Positions 40,243 through 48,824 of a stretch of 64,000 nucleotides of DNA are shown here, piece by piece (the first letter of the stretch is position 1; each line of letters starts with the position of its first letter). The stretch comes from Paraburkholderia sp. BL23I1N1 (lineage in GTDB: Bacteria; Pseudomonadota; Gammaproteobacteria; Burkholderiales; Burkholderiaceae): contig NZ_RAPV01000001.1 in the NCBI RefSeq assembly GCF_003610295.1, forward strand, positions 3,038,001-3,102,000. The letters are read 5' to 3'. Made by a program: the position numbers and the translations under genes. The notes under the pieces were generated by a model. The model did no database searches. It worked only from the letters and a program-made list of their open reading frames with translations, and was not told where the DNA came from.

Positions 40243-41307
40243 TCACGCACCGTGGGCGAGCGCGGCGTTGAAGGTGTCGGTCCATAACGGTGCGACATCG
40301 ACGTGCCGGTCGATGACCGCTGCACGCGCGAACGTATCGGCAACCTGCTGCTCGCTCGCGATGTCCGCCGGCGTGACGCCCGTGACGCGACGCGCCTGGC
40401 TCTGGTTGCGATACAACAAGCGGATCGCCTCCTCGGGTACGCGCAATTCCGCGGACAACACCTTCGCGTAGACATCCTGATGCTGGCCGAACCACGTGCA
40501 GGCGCGCTGCAGCCGCACCAGCAAGTCCGCCGATGCGGCCCACTTTTGCGGGTCGGCGAGCACCGCCGGATGACCGTAGTAAAGATAGTTGCCGGACAGA
40601 TAGCCGTTGGCGTTTTTCAGCACGCGCGCACCCGCTTGCGAGATCGCGAGCGGCACGTTGTAGCCGTAGATCGCCCAGGCATCGAGCGAACCGGCGTTGA
40701 ACGCGGCAAAACCGTCGCGCGGCGCGAGCGAGGTGGCCTGAATATCGTTGAACGATAGCCCTGCTTCGTCGAGCATGCGCAGCAGGTAGTAATGCGTCGT
40801 GGTGGCGCGCAGATAGCCGACGCGTTTGCCCTTCAGATCGGCTATCGAGCGGATCGTCGAGCCCTTGGGGACCAGCACGACCTGATTGTTGACGTCGTCC
40901 TTGTAGACGGCGATCACGCGTACCTGTGCGTTCTGCATCTGCGCGAAGATCGGTGGGATCTCGCTACCCGAGGCGATGTCGAGCGAGCCGCCGTTCATCG
41001 CCTCGATCATCGCGTTGCCGGACTGAAATTCGGACCAGTCGATGGTGTACAGCGTATTCGCGAGCCCGGCGGTTTTCAGCAGCGTTGCGTCGCCGCCTTT
41101 GTAGGTGGCGACGCGCAACCGGACCTTGCTGAGATCGGCGTGCGGATCGGCGTGCGAATCGGCTTTCTCGCCGGCGGCCGGTGTGGCTGCATCGGCGGCA
41201 ATCGGAAACAGGCCTGTGCCTGCTGCGCCGAGCAATGCGGCTGCGGGCAGCACGGACACGAGCCGGCGGCGCCGGAGCGAAACCGGCGATTCGAAACGTT
41301 GGATCAT
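40243..41307 (-). CDS. Sulfonate-type ABC transporter substrate-binding protein (SsuA-like), second copy
   Basis: Periplasmic binding protein of 354 residues in the NitT/TauT/SsuA group. The N-terminus carries an RRRRLVSVLPAAALLG twin-basic start and a hydrophobic core, with cleavage near ADAATP. A His/Asp-rich stretch (EKADSHADPHADLSK) follows before the mature domain. Blocks seen are IDWSEFQSGNAMIEAMNGGS, LKGKRVGYLRATTTHYYLL and SLDAWAIYGYNVPLAIS. It is distinct from the first copy downstream. Thirty-three bases separate it from the dioxygenase gene. The operon has two binding proteins and no permease. Confidence 0.82.
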   Translation of the reverse strand: MIQRFESPVSLRRRRLVSVLPAAALLGAAGTGLFPIAADAATPAAGEKADSHADPHADLSKVRLRVATYKGGDATLLKTAGLANTLYTIDWSEFQSGNAMIEAMNGGSLDIASGSEIPPIFAQMQNAQVRVIAVYKDDVNNQVVLVPKGSTIRSIADLKGKRVGYLRATTTHYYLLRMLDEAGLSFNDIQATSLAPRDGFAAFNAGSLDAWAIYGYNVPLAISQAGARVLKNANGYLSGNYLYYGHPAVLADPQKWAASADLLVRLQRACTWFGQHQDVYAKVLSAELRVPEEAIRLLYRNQSQARRVTGVTPADIASEQQVADTFARAAVIDRHVDVAPLWTDTFNAALAHGA

Positions 41308-41319
41308 GTAAGGGAGTAC

Positions 41320-42273
41320 TCAGGTCAGGACGTCGGGTTCGACTTCGACCAGCCCTTCCAGCAGGCTTTGGAACGCAAATAGCGCGCCGCCCGGGCGGCC
41401 GACCTGCTCGTGCGTGAGTGTGGCGACGTCGTGCGGGATGGCTTGCGGCGTGCCGGCGGCTTCGGCAAGCAGTTGCGCATGGCAGGCGTTGTCGAGGGCG
41501 ATATACCACCAGGCCGCGGCTTCGACGCTCGGGCCCGCCGTGAGGATGCCGTGATTCTTCAGGATGACTGCCTTTCTCTCGCCCAGCGCTGCGGCGATAC
41601 GCGCGCCTTCGCCGGTATCGAGCACGACGCCGCGGAAGTCGTCGAACAAGGTGTGATCCTGATAGAACGCGCATGAGTCCTGCGTGAACGGGTCGAGCGT
41701 ACGGCCAAGCGTCGACCATGCCTTGCCGTAGAGCGAATGCGTGTGCGCGGCAGCGACCACATCGGGGCGCGCCTCGTGAATCGCCGCGTGAATTGCGAAA
41801 GCCGCCTGATTCAGCGGCCCGTCGCCGACTACGATTTCCCCTTGTGCATTCACCAGCAGCAGATCGGACACGCGAATGCGGCCGAAATGCTTGCCGAACG
41901 GATTGACCCAGAAGTGATCGGGCCACTCCGGATCGCGCGCGGTGATATGGCCGGCGAGCCCCTGATCGAAACCGTAGCGCGCGAACAGGCGAAACGCCAC
42001 GGCGAGCCGTTCTTGCCGATAACGCCGTTCGGCTGCGATGCTTTCGCGCGGCGGGACGTCGTCGAACCAGAATTTTTGGAGTGGCGCGTGACGCTGGAGC
42101 GGCGGTGTATCTGAGGTGTTTTGAAGCGTTGGGGCACTGTGAAGTACCGGGGTACTTTGCAGTGCGCGGGTGTCTTGCAGTGCGACGGCACTTTGCTGCA
42201 CCTGAGTATTTGGCCGTGCGGGGGCACTTTGCTGCACCAGGGTGCTTTGCCGTGCTGCGGACAGATCAGTCAT
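41320..42273 (-). CDS. Class II aldolase/adducin family protein with repeat-rich N-terminus
   Basis: A 317-residue protein. The C-terminal about 250 residues form an AraD/FucA-like zinc domain: GLAGHITARDP, the metal-site AAAHTHSLYGKAWSTLG (HxH), FYQDHTLFDDF and LKNHGILTAGPS (third histidine). The chemistry in this operon is unknown; related proteins are aldolases or epimerases. The first about 60 residues are a low-complexity extension built of hexapeptides of the type VLQSAP, encoded by 18-base repeats. The start at 42273 has GGAG six bases upstream, so the extension is probably translated. Eleven bases follow the monooxygenase stop. Confidence 0.8.
   Translation of the reverse strand: MTDLSAARQSTLVQQSAPARPNTQVQQSAVALQDTRALQSTPVLHSAPTLQNTSDTPPLQRHAPLQKFWFDDVPPRESIAAERRYRQERLAVAFRLFARYGFDQGLAGHITARDPEWPDHFWVNPFGKHFGRIRVSDLLLVNAQGEIVVGDGPLNQAAFAIHAAIHEARPDVVAAAHTHSLYGKAWSTLGRTLDPFTQDSCAFYQDHTLFDDFRGVVLDTGEGARIAAALGERKAVILKNHGILTAGPSVEAAAWWYIALDNACHAQLLAEAAGTPQAIPHDVATLTHEQVGRPGGALFAFQSLLEGLVEVEPDVLT
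42113..42256. repeat. 18-bp tandem repeat in the aldolase-like gene (8 units)
   Basis: Eight imperfect 18-base units in register, from 42113 to 42256. GGGGCACTTTGCTGCACC is a typical unit. They encode six-residue repeats near the N-terminus. Frame is preserved whatever the unit number. Confidence 0.8.
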
Positions 42274-42284
42274 CGTGGCTCCGT

Positions 42285-43373
42285 TCAGGCTGCCGCGCGT
42301 TCGACGCGTTCGACGCGTGCGATGCGTTCGCGGGTGGCCGGAATCAGTTCACGGCCGTAGTCGATGGCGTCTTCGAGCGGATCGAAGCCGCGCACGAGGA
42401 AGGTCGAGACGCCAAGCGCGTAATACTCCGCGAGCGTGTCGGCGACCTGTTCAGGCGTACCGACCAGCGCGGTCGAATTCGAGCGTCCGCCGATTTCCTT
42501 GGCGACGCCGGTCCACAGACGTTCATCGACGCGATCCGATTCACCGGATGCCGCGAGCAGCCGCCGCGCGCCTTCGCTTTGCGCCGGGCCGCCGACACCG
42601 AGTCCTTGCGCCGCACGCAGCCGCTTGGTTTCTTCAAGGATGTGCTCCGCGCGTTCCCAGGCGGCTGCTTCGGTGGCGGCAAGAATGGGCCGGAACGACA
42701 CTGAAAAACGCACGGTACGGCCGTGTTTGGCGGCTTCCGCGCGCACGCGGGCGACCTGCTCGCGCACTTGCGCCTTCGATTCGCCCCAGAGCGCGTAGAC
42801 GTCCGCATGACGTCCGGCGATTTCGAGCGCGGGCGCGGATGCGCCGCCGAAATACACAGGGATATGGGGTTGCCGCACCGGTTTCACTTCGGAGAAGCCT
42901 TGTTCGAAGCGGTAGTACGGGCCGTTGTGATCGAAGGGTTTCGTTTCGGTCCAGATGCGGCGCAGGATATGCAGGTATTCGTCGGTGCGGGCGTAGCGTT
43001 CGTCATGCGAGAGGTAATCGCCGTCGCGGCGCTGTTCGGCGTCGTCGCCACCGGAGATGATGTGCACGGCGAGCCGGCCGCCCGAGTAGTGATCCAGTGT
43101 TGACAGCTGGCGCGCCGCGAGCGTGGGCGCGACGAAGCCTGGGCGATGCGCGAGCATGAAGTGCACTTTGCTGGTGACGCTGGCCGCGTGGGCGATGGTG
43201 AGGAGCGCGTCGGGGCTGGTCGAATGATGCGGCACGAGGATTCGATCGAAGCCTGCGGCTTCATGTGCGCGGGCGAATTGTTCGACATAGTCGATGTCGA
43301 TGATTGGACCTTGCGGTGTGTGGGTTTCAGACACCTTGCGGGTCTGGATCATGCCGATGAATTCGATGGACAC
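42285..43373 (-). CDS. LLM-class FMN-dependent monooxygenase (SsuD-like)
   Basis: Flavin-dependent monooxygenase of 362 residues, bacterial luciferase-like TIM barrel. Typical blocks are FARAHEAAGFDRILVPHHST, VAPTLAARQLSTLDHYSGGR, HIISGGDDAEQRRDGD and YFGGASAPALEIAGRHADVY. It matches the alkanesulfonate monooxygenase (SsuD) branch, which releases sulfite from sulfonates using reduced FMN. No flavin reductase gene is adjacent. It is the first gene of the operon reading leftward. A GGGAG lies rather far (about 15 bases) upstream of the start. Confidence 0.85.
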   Translation of the reverse strand: MSIEFIGMIQTRKVSETHTPQGPIIDIDYVEQFARAHEAAGFDRILVPHHSTSPDALLTIAHAASVTSKVHFMLAHRPGFVAPTLAARQLSTLDHYSGGRLAVHIISGGDDAEQRRDGDYLSHDERYARTDEYLHILRRIWTETKPFDHNGPYYRFEQGFSEVKPVRQPHIPVYFGGASAPALEIAGRHADVYALWGESKAQVREQVARVRAEAAKHGRTVRFSVSFRPILAATEAAAWERAEHILEETKRLRAAQGLGVGGPAQSEGARRLLAASGESDRVDERLWTGVAKEIGGRSNSTALVGTPEQVADTLAEYYALGVSTFLVRGFDPLEDAIDYGRELIPATRERIARVERVERAAA

Positions 43374-43462
43374 GGTGTGTGTCTCCCTAGGTGGGGTTTT
43401 TTGCCCGGCGGGGCGGTGGCTTTTTGCTGGCTGGATTTGCTGCTCTGGTTGAGGGGTTTAAG

Positions 43463-43475
43463 GTAGCAGTGCTAC
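43463..43475. promoter_or_regulatory. 13-base palindrome upstream of the organosulfur operon
   Basis: GTAGCAGTGCTAC is a perfect 6+1+6 palindrome about 90 bases before the first gene. Next to it, on the minus strand, CCCGAT is repeated 13 bases apart within an AT-rich segment (43483-43515). It is a candidate operator, for example for a sulfur-responsive LysR regulator; no regulator gene is in the operon. Confidence 0.35.
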
Positions 43476-43530
43476 ATGCGGTTGTTAAATATTGATCGGG
43501 TATATGTTTATCGGGTTTGAGTGTAATGGG

Positions 43531-44315
43531 TTGGGCTGCGCGGGGCTTTGTTTGTCTGTGGTTTTATGGTGTTGGCCTTTCCTTGTTTTGTTAGTGGTCT
43601 ATTAGCGTTGCCCCTGTGCGGGGCGGCACTTACTTTCTTTGCCGCCGCCGCAAAGAAAGATAAGTAAAGAAAGCGGCTCAAACCGCTAATTCTTAAGCGG
43701 GTCCCCCCGCGCAGCCACGGTAGTGGTGCATCTGGAATCCGTGCCCCCGCACATTCGACGTGAGTGACTAAGGGCTCATTTGCTCCCACTCCGCACTGCG
43801 TGCGTCGCGGATAGGTCTGCATGGGAAACCAGGGGCTTCGTTTTCGCTCGGTGGGGGCCATCGGCTTCGCCTCGGTGAAGTGCCTCTGCACTCATCCCCG
43901 CCGAATGAATGTCGGCGTACTGCAATGGCTGTAGCTGTTGCCTGCAGCTAAGGCCGATGCCGAGATTGTTGCCCGTGCCCGTGATTCATGGTGCCCAACA
44001 AAAACCGAGAGCACCAAAACGCAGCGGGCGATTTTAGGAGGTGCCCCGCGGCGCGCGAAGCGCCGCCGGATGTATGACTGCCTTGTCACTCACGCCGAAT
44101 GCGCGAGAACACGGATTCCAGATGCACCACTACCGTGGCTGCGCGGGGGACCCGCTTAAGAATTAGCGGTTTGAGCCGCTTTCTCTTGCCTACTCTCTTT
44201 GCGGCCGGCAAAGAGAAGTAGGTGCCGCCCCGCACAGGGGCAACGCTAATAAACCACTAACAAAGCAAGGAAAGGCCAACACCGCGGGCGCACCGAAAAA
44301 GCGCCGCGCAGGCAC
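43531..44315. repeat. Long inverted-repeat element, copy 3
   Basis: About 785 bases, the same layout as copy 1. Arms 43574-43769 and 44084-44277 are reverse complements and include TTGCCCCTGTGCGGGGCGGC. The left terminal repeat is more degenerate than the right. The segment next to the left arm (43770-43850) is well conserved with copy 1, while the central 100-150 bases differ strongly. It occupies the divergent region between two flavin oxidoreductase genes. No transposase is present; short frames inside are not believed. Confidence 0.8.
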
Positions 44316-44445
44316 CCCTCGCCGAACAGGCAAAAACAACCCCCTTCCACGAACGTGGACATCCCCCAACCATCAGCAGAAAACCAAAACCTTTGCCACA
44401 ATGCCCCATCGCGCGAAAGCGCCCGAAACATCACATGAACAGAAA

Positions 44446-45441
44446 ATGATCCCCTTCTCGGTCCTCGACCTATCGCCCGTCACCGCAGGTGCCACCCCCG
44501 CGGACGCGTTCAGAAACACATTGGACCTCGCCCAACACGCGGAAACCTGGCACTACCGCCGCTTCTGGCTGGCAGAACACCACAACATGACCGGCATCGC
44601 CAGTGCAGCCACCGCAGTGGTAATCGGCCACGTCGCAGGCGGAACAAAAACCATCCGCGTCGGCTCGGGCGGCGTCATGCTCCCGAACCACGCACCGCTC
44701 GTCATCGCGGAACAGTTCGGCACCCTCGCCTCGCTCTATCCAGATCGCATCGACCTGGGCCTCGGCCGCGCACCCGGCACCGATCAAAACACCGCCCGCG
44801 CGCTGCGCCGCGATCTCCAAAATAGCGCGGATTCCTTCCCCGACGACGTCGTCGAGTTGCAACGCTATTTCGCCGACCCCGTGCCAGGCCAGCGCATTCT
44901 CGCAGTCCCCGGCGCGGGTCTGCATGTGCCGCTGTGGCTGCTCGGCTCGTCGCTGTACAGCGCGCAACTGGCCGCGGCACTCGGTCTGCCATTCGCGTTC
45001 GCGTCGCACTTCGCGCCCGACCATATGTTCACCGCGCTGAAGGTCTATCGCGAGCAATTCCGTCCGTCAGCGACGCTCGATAAGCCCTACGCCATGGTCG
45101 GCGTCAATCTGTTCGCCGCCGATAGCAACGACGAAGCGCGGCGTCTCTTCACCTCGCTCCAGCAGCAGTTCGTCAATCTGCGGCGCGGCACGCCCGGTCA
45201 GTTGCAGCCGCCGGTCGAGCGGATTGAAGCGTCGGAGATGGAGTTGAACGGCGTCGCGCATTCGCTCGCCTGCTCCGTGATCGGCGATCGCGACGTGGTA
45301 CGCGAAGGACTGCTGTCCATCATCGATCAAACCGGCGCAAATGAATTGATGCTGACCGCGCAAATCTACGATCACAAAGCACGGCTGCGTTCGTTCGAGA
45401 TCGCCGCGCAAGTGCGCGAAGAGTTGAGCGCCGGTAAATAA
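44446..45441 (+). CDS. yhbW: LLM-class flavin oxidoreductase (YhbW-like)
   Basis: Luciferase-like flavoprotein of 331 residues from the ATG at 44446. The upstream frame to 44401 lies outside the family alignment. It follows E. coli YhbW closely (from recall): FSVLDLSPV at the start, [57 protein letters not shown] and [20 protein letters not shown]. The physiological substrate of this group is unknown. It diverges from the SsuD-like gene across repeat copy 3 and is a distant relative of that enzyme. A strong terminator follows. Confidence 0.87.
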   Translation: MIPFSVLDLSPVTAGATPADAFRNTLDLAQHAETWHYRRFWLAEHHNMTGIASAATAVVIGHVAGGTKTIRVGSGGVMLPNHAPLVIAEQFGTLASLYPDRIDLGLGRAPGTDQNTARALRRDLQNSADSFPDDVVELQRYFADPVPGQRILAVPGAGLHVPLWLLGSSLYSAQLAAALGLPFAFASHFAPDHMFTALKVYREQFRPSATLDKPYAMVGVNLFAADSNDEARRLFTSLQQQFVNLRRGTPGQLQPPVERIEASEMELNGVAHSLACSVIGDRDVVREGLLSIIDQTGANELMLTAQIYDHKARLRSFEIAAQVREELSAGK

Positions 45442-45461
45442 CAACACCGGCAAGCAGCAAA

Positions 45462-45499
45462 AAGGGCGACCTGTATCAGCACAGGTCGCCCTTCTTTTT
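45462..45499 (+). terminator. Rho-independent terminator after yhbW
   Basis: A 13-bp stem AAGGGCGACCTGT (45462-45474) with 45481-45493, an ATCAGC loop and a following T run (CTTTTT). It is 21 bases after the stop codon. Confidence 0.88.
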
Positions 45500-45707
45500 G
45501 CGTCGATCGGTCGGCCGCCCTTGGCGCACGAACATCAGGTTACTCAACCGCCACGCTCACCGCGCCCAGTCAGCGCGGTGCGAGTTCGAACTCATTTCCA
45601 GGCTTGAACTCAAGCTCGTGCCAAGCTCGGACCGCGACCAAAGGACTTCAACTCGAGCGCACGCCCAGGCTCTGACCTCGGGCAAAGCTCAGACGGCGCG
45701 CTGACAC

Positions 45708-46871
45708 TCACCGATTTGCCGGCACCGCCGCCAGCCCATCGAGCAGCGCCTGATGAAACGCCTGCGGATCCTGCATTTGCGGCGCATGCCCCAAATTGGC
45801 GAATTCGACGAGCGTCGCGTGCGGAATCGCCTTTGCCGCGGCCTTGCCCAGCTCGGGGTAGTGGCCGAGCTTCGCGCGTATCTCGGGCGGGGCCGCGTCT
45901 TTGGCAATCGCGGTCGTGTCCTTCTGGCCGATCAGCAGCAGCGTCGGCATGCTCAGGTGGCCCAGTTCGTACACCACCGGCTGCGTGTAAATCATGTCGT
46001 ACAGCAGCGCGGAATTCCACGCCACGATCTGTTTGCCGGGGCTGCGGTACATCCCCGCCAGCATCTGCACCCACGGCTCATAGTCGGCGCGCCACTGGCC
46101 GGCGTAATAGGTCGCCTGTTCGTAACGGCGAATGCTGTCCGCCGTCGTCTTCAGTTCGCGCTCGTACCATTGGTCGACCGATAAGGACGGGACACCCTTC
46201 GCCTTCCAGTCCTCGAGGCCGATCGGATTGACCAGCACCAGTTGCTGGGTCTCATGCGGATACATCAGCGCATAACGTATCGCGAGCATGCCGCCGGTCG
46301 AATGGCCGATGACGGTCGCATCGGTCACGCCGAGCGATTCGAGTAACGCATGCGTATTGCGCGCCAGTTGCTGGAAACTGTACTGATAGTGCTCCGGCTT
46401 GCTCGATTTGCAAAAACCGATCTGGTCCGGCGCGATCACGCGATAGCCGGCGTCGCTCAGACGATGAATGGTCACGTCCCACGTCGCCGCGCAGAAGTTC
46501 TTGCCGTGCAGCAACACGGCCGTGCGGCCGTTCGCGTGCTCCGGCTTGATATCTATATACGCCATGTGCAACGTCACACCTTGCGAGGTGAAGTCGAATT
46601 GCCCGACCGGCGCCGGATAGTTGAAGCCTTGCAACTCGGGGCCGTACGCCGGACCGCTGTTGTCGACCGTTGCTGCCGGCGCGCTGCCGGCTGCCGCGGA
46701 ACCAGGCTTGGTAGTCGAGAGACCCGAAACACCCGAAACACCCGAAAGACCAGAACTAGCCGGATTCCCCGTAGCAGCAGCGCTGGCCGGCGTGGTGGCG
46801 AAAACCCGGGGCGCTGCGGCTAGCATACAGGCGCTCAAAATGACAAACAGAGACTGGCGGCGGAGATTCAT
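45708..46871 (-). CDS. Exported alpha/beta hydrolase
   Basis: Hydrolase of 387 residues with a signal peptide (MNLRRQSLFVILSACMLAAA, cleavage near VFA-TTP). A low-complexity linker of about 45 residues follows (GLSGVSGVSGLS, encoded by 9-base repeats near 46730). The alpha/beta fold shows the oxyanion strand TAVLLHGKNFCAATWD, the nucleophile elbow VIGHSTGGMLAIRYAL (serine in GHSTGG) and the catalytic histidine in FANLGHAPQMQDP. IGQKDTTAIA carries a likely acid. The substrate is unknown. It stands alone; a 266-base gap separates it from yhbW. Confidence 0.85.
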   Translation of the reverse strand: MNLRRQSLFVILSACMLAAAPRVFATTPASAAATGNPASSGLSGVSGVSGLSTTKPGSAAAGSAPAATVDNSGPAYGPELQGFNYPAPVGQFDFTSQGVTLHMAYIDIKPEHANGRTAVLLHGKNFCAATWDVTIHRLSDAGYRVIAPDQIGFCKSSKPEHYQYSFQQLARNTHALLESLGVTDATVIGHSTGGMLAIRYALMYPHETQQLVLVNPIGLEDWKAKGVPSLSVDQWYERELKTTADSIRRYEQATYYAGQWRADYEPWVQMLAGMYRSPGKQIVAWNSALLYDMIYTQPVVYELGHLSMPTLLLIGQKDTTAIAKDAAPPEIRAKLGHYPELGKAAAKAIPHATLVEFANLGHAPQMQDPQAFHQALLDGLAAVPANR

Positions 46872-47293
46872 CGAATGTTTTTTGCCAAGAGAAATCAGCG
46901 TAAAGCGTGCAGGCCGCGCGCCGGCAAGCCAACGCCCGAACCCCGTTCAGAGCGCACGATTCTACGACGCGCCGCCAGACTTTGCTGCCGCGCGCGCAAG
47001 CTCACGGCGGCATCGGCCGGTTTGGCACGCATATTGCGGCGCTGCATCTAGCGCTCTATGTGTCGTGCCGCACGGATGCGTCCCATGCAAGGGTTGATCG
47101 TTCGAAAGGCGCCCGTCCAAGCGGCATCCGCACAATCAGCACTATTCGTCCGCGCCAAATCGGTGCTAGAACTAGCAGACGGGCCCGCGAAGACGGTGCC
47201 GCCTGGCAGCACGAATCAATGGCGCGGAGCGAGAGCACGAGACCATCCGGGGCATACTAACCAGCAACCATCTTGCATGGGACCAGAGTCAGT
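46872..47293. other. Divergent intergenic region, hydrolase to glgC leader
   Basis: No gene supported; the short frames here have no ribosome binding sites. It must hold the hydrolase promoter and possibly that of glgC. A degenerate fifth unit of the glgC leader repeat can be traced at about 47271-47293. Confidence 0.4.
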
Positions 47294-47403
47294 GCTTTGC
47301 AGGGGATCGGAGTAACGAGCTTTGCATGAGATCGGAGTAACGCGCTAAATAAAGCGCGAACTCTGATCGACAGCTAAAGCTCGCACTCCGATCGACAGCT
47401 AAA
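47294..47403. repeat. Four 25-base repeats in the glgC leader, two in each orientation
   Basis: Units 1 and 2 (47294-47318, 47319-47343) are direct repeats containing GATCGGAGT. Units 3 and 4 (47354-47378, 47379-47403) are direct repeats containing ACTC(T/C)GATCGACAGCTAAA, roughly the inverse of units 1-2. They end 31 bases before the glgC start. Confidence 0.75.
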
Positions 47404-47434
47404 ACGCTATCTCTGGCCGAGAAAGGAGACAAAC

Positions 47435-48700
47435 ATGGAAACTCCGGCACGGCTGAACGATCTGCAACGCACCACCCTCGCCATCGTCCTCGCGGGCGGA
47501 CGGGGCACGCGGCTCGGGCCGCTCACCAACAAGCGAGTCAAACCGGCGGTGCACTTCGGCGGCAAATACCGGATCATCGACTTCGCGCTCTCCAACTGTC
47601 TGAACTCCGGCATCCGCCGCATCGCGGTCGTCACGCAATACAAGGCGCACTCGCTATTGCGCCATTTGCAGCGCGGCTGGGGCTTCCTGCGCGGCGAATT
47701 CGGCGAATTCATCGATCTGTGGCCGGCGCAACAACGTGTGGAAGGCGCCCACTGGTATCGCGGCACCGCAGACGCCGTGTTCCAGAATCTCGACATCATC
47801 CGCTCGATCCGGCCGAAATACGTGGTGGTGCTGGCGGGCGACCATATCTACAAGATGGACTACACGCGCATGATTGCCGACCATGCGGAAAGCGGCGCGG
47901 ATTGCACGGTCGGCTGCATCGAGGTGCCGCGCATGGACGCGGTGGCCTTCGGCGTGATGGCCGTCGATGAAAACCGCCGCGTGACCGGTTTCGTCGAGAA
48001 ACCCGCCGATCCGCCCGCCATGCCGGGCCGCCCGGATTCGGCGCTGGCCAGCATGGGCATTTACGTATTCAGCGCCGATTACCTGTACGCGCTGCTCGAA
48101 GAGAACATCTCGAGCGTCGACACCGATCACGACTTCGGCAAGGACATCCTGCCGCGCGTCGTCACGCAAGGCACGGCGATCGCGCATCCCTTCAGTATGT
48201 CGTGCGTGTCGTCGGACCCGACCGTGGAGCCGTACTGGCGCGACGTCGGCACGATCGACGCCTACTGGGCAGCCAACCTCGACCTTGCCTCCACCATTCC
48301 GACGCTCGACCTGTACGACCGCAACTGGCCGATCTGGACGTATCAGGAGCAATTGCCGCCCGCCAAATTCGTACGCGACCTGAAAGGCTTGCAAGGCACC
48401 GGCAACAATCTGATCGTGTGCGGCGGCTGCGTGATCTCGGGCTCGCAGATTTCGCGTTCCGTGCTGTCGTCGAATGTGAAAGTGAGTTCGTTCTGTAATA
48501 TCAATGAGGCAGTCTTATTGCCGCAGGTCACCGTCGGCGCGAGCTGCCGGCTGCAGAAAGTGGTGATAGACCGCGGCTGCACCATTCCGGACGGCACAGT
48601 GATCGGCGAAGATCCGACGGCCGACGCCGAACGCTTCTATCGCACCGACGACGGCGTCGTGCTGGTCACGCCCGATGCACTGCGGCAGAAAGGCACCTGA
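47435..48700 (+). CDS. glgC: Glucose-1-phosphate adenylyltransferase
   Basis: Makes ADP-glucose from ATP and glucose-1-phosphate for glycogen synthesis (EC 2.7.7.27). The 421 residues match the bacterial family. The nucleotidyltransferase domain begins [52 protein letters not shown] and [17 protein letters not shown] follow. The C-terminal part is the left-handed beta-helix with the [15 protein letters not shown] repeats. The start has AAAGGAG eight bases upstream. glgA follows 124 bases downstream; glgB, glgP and glgX are not in the window. Confidence 0.96.
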   Translation: METPARLNDLQRTTLAIVLAGGRGTRLGPLTNKRVKPAVHFGGKYRIIDFALSNCLNSGIRRIAVVTQYKAHSLLRHLQRGWGFLRGEFGEFIDLWPAQQRVEGAHWYRGTADAVFQNLDIIRSIRPKYVVVLAGDHIYKMDYTRMIADHAESGADCTVGCIEVPRMDAVAFGVMAVDENRRVTGFVEKPADPPAMPGRPDSALASMGIYVFSADYLYALLEENISSVDTDHDFGKDILPRVVTQGTAIAHPFSMSCVSSDPTVEPYWRDVGTIDAYWAANLDLASTIPTLDLYDRNWPIWTYQEQLPPAKFVRDLKGLQGTGNNLIVCGGCVISGSQISRSVLSSNVKVSSFCNINEAVLLPQVTVGASCRLQKVVIDRGCTIPDGTVIGEDPTADAERFYRTDDGVVLVTPDALRQKGT

Positions 48701-48824
48701 AGCACGTGTCGCGCGCCGGAACGGCAAAACGAACGGGGCTGACGCCGCTGCCCGCTTTGCCCGCGCTTTGCCCGTGTAGACCTGGACCTTACGCACCCGC
48801 CCTAACAGGAACGAGACCGAGCCT

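Noticed and set aside
42113..42256. 18-base periodic units as a CRISPR array
   Set aside because: Units are contiguous with no spacers, imperfect, and in frame with a coding region; no cas genes nearby.
43508..43891. Minus-strand frame of 127 codons, partly matching one at 9712-9915
   Set aside because: It lies within repeat copy 3 and its counterpart in copy 1 is cut by a stop. The similarity follows from the DNA repeat, not from coding constraint.
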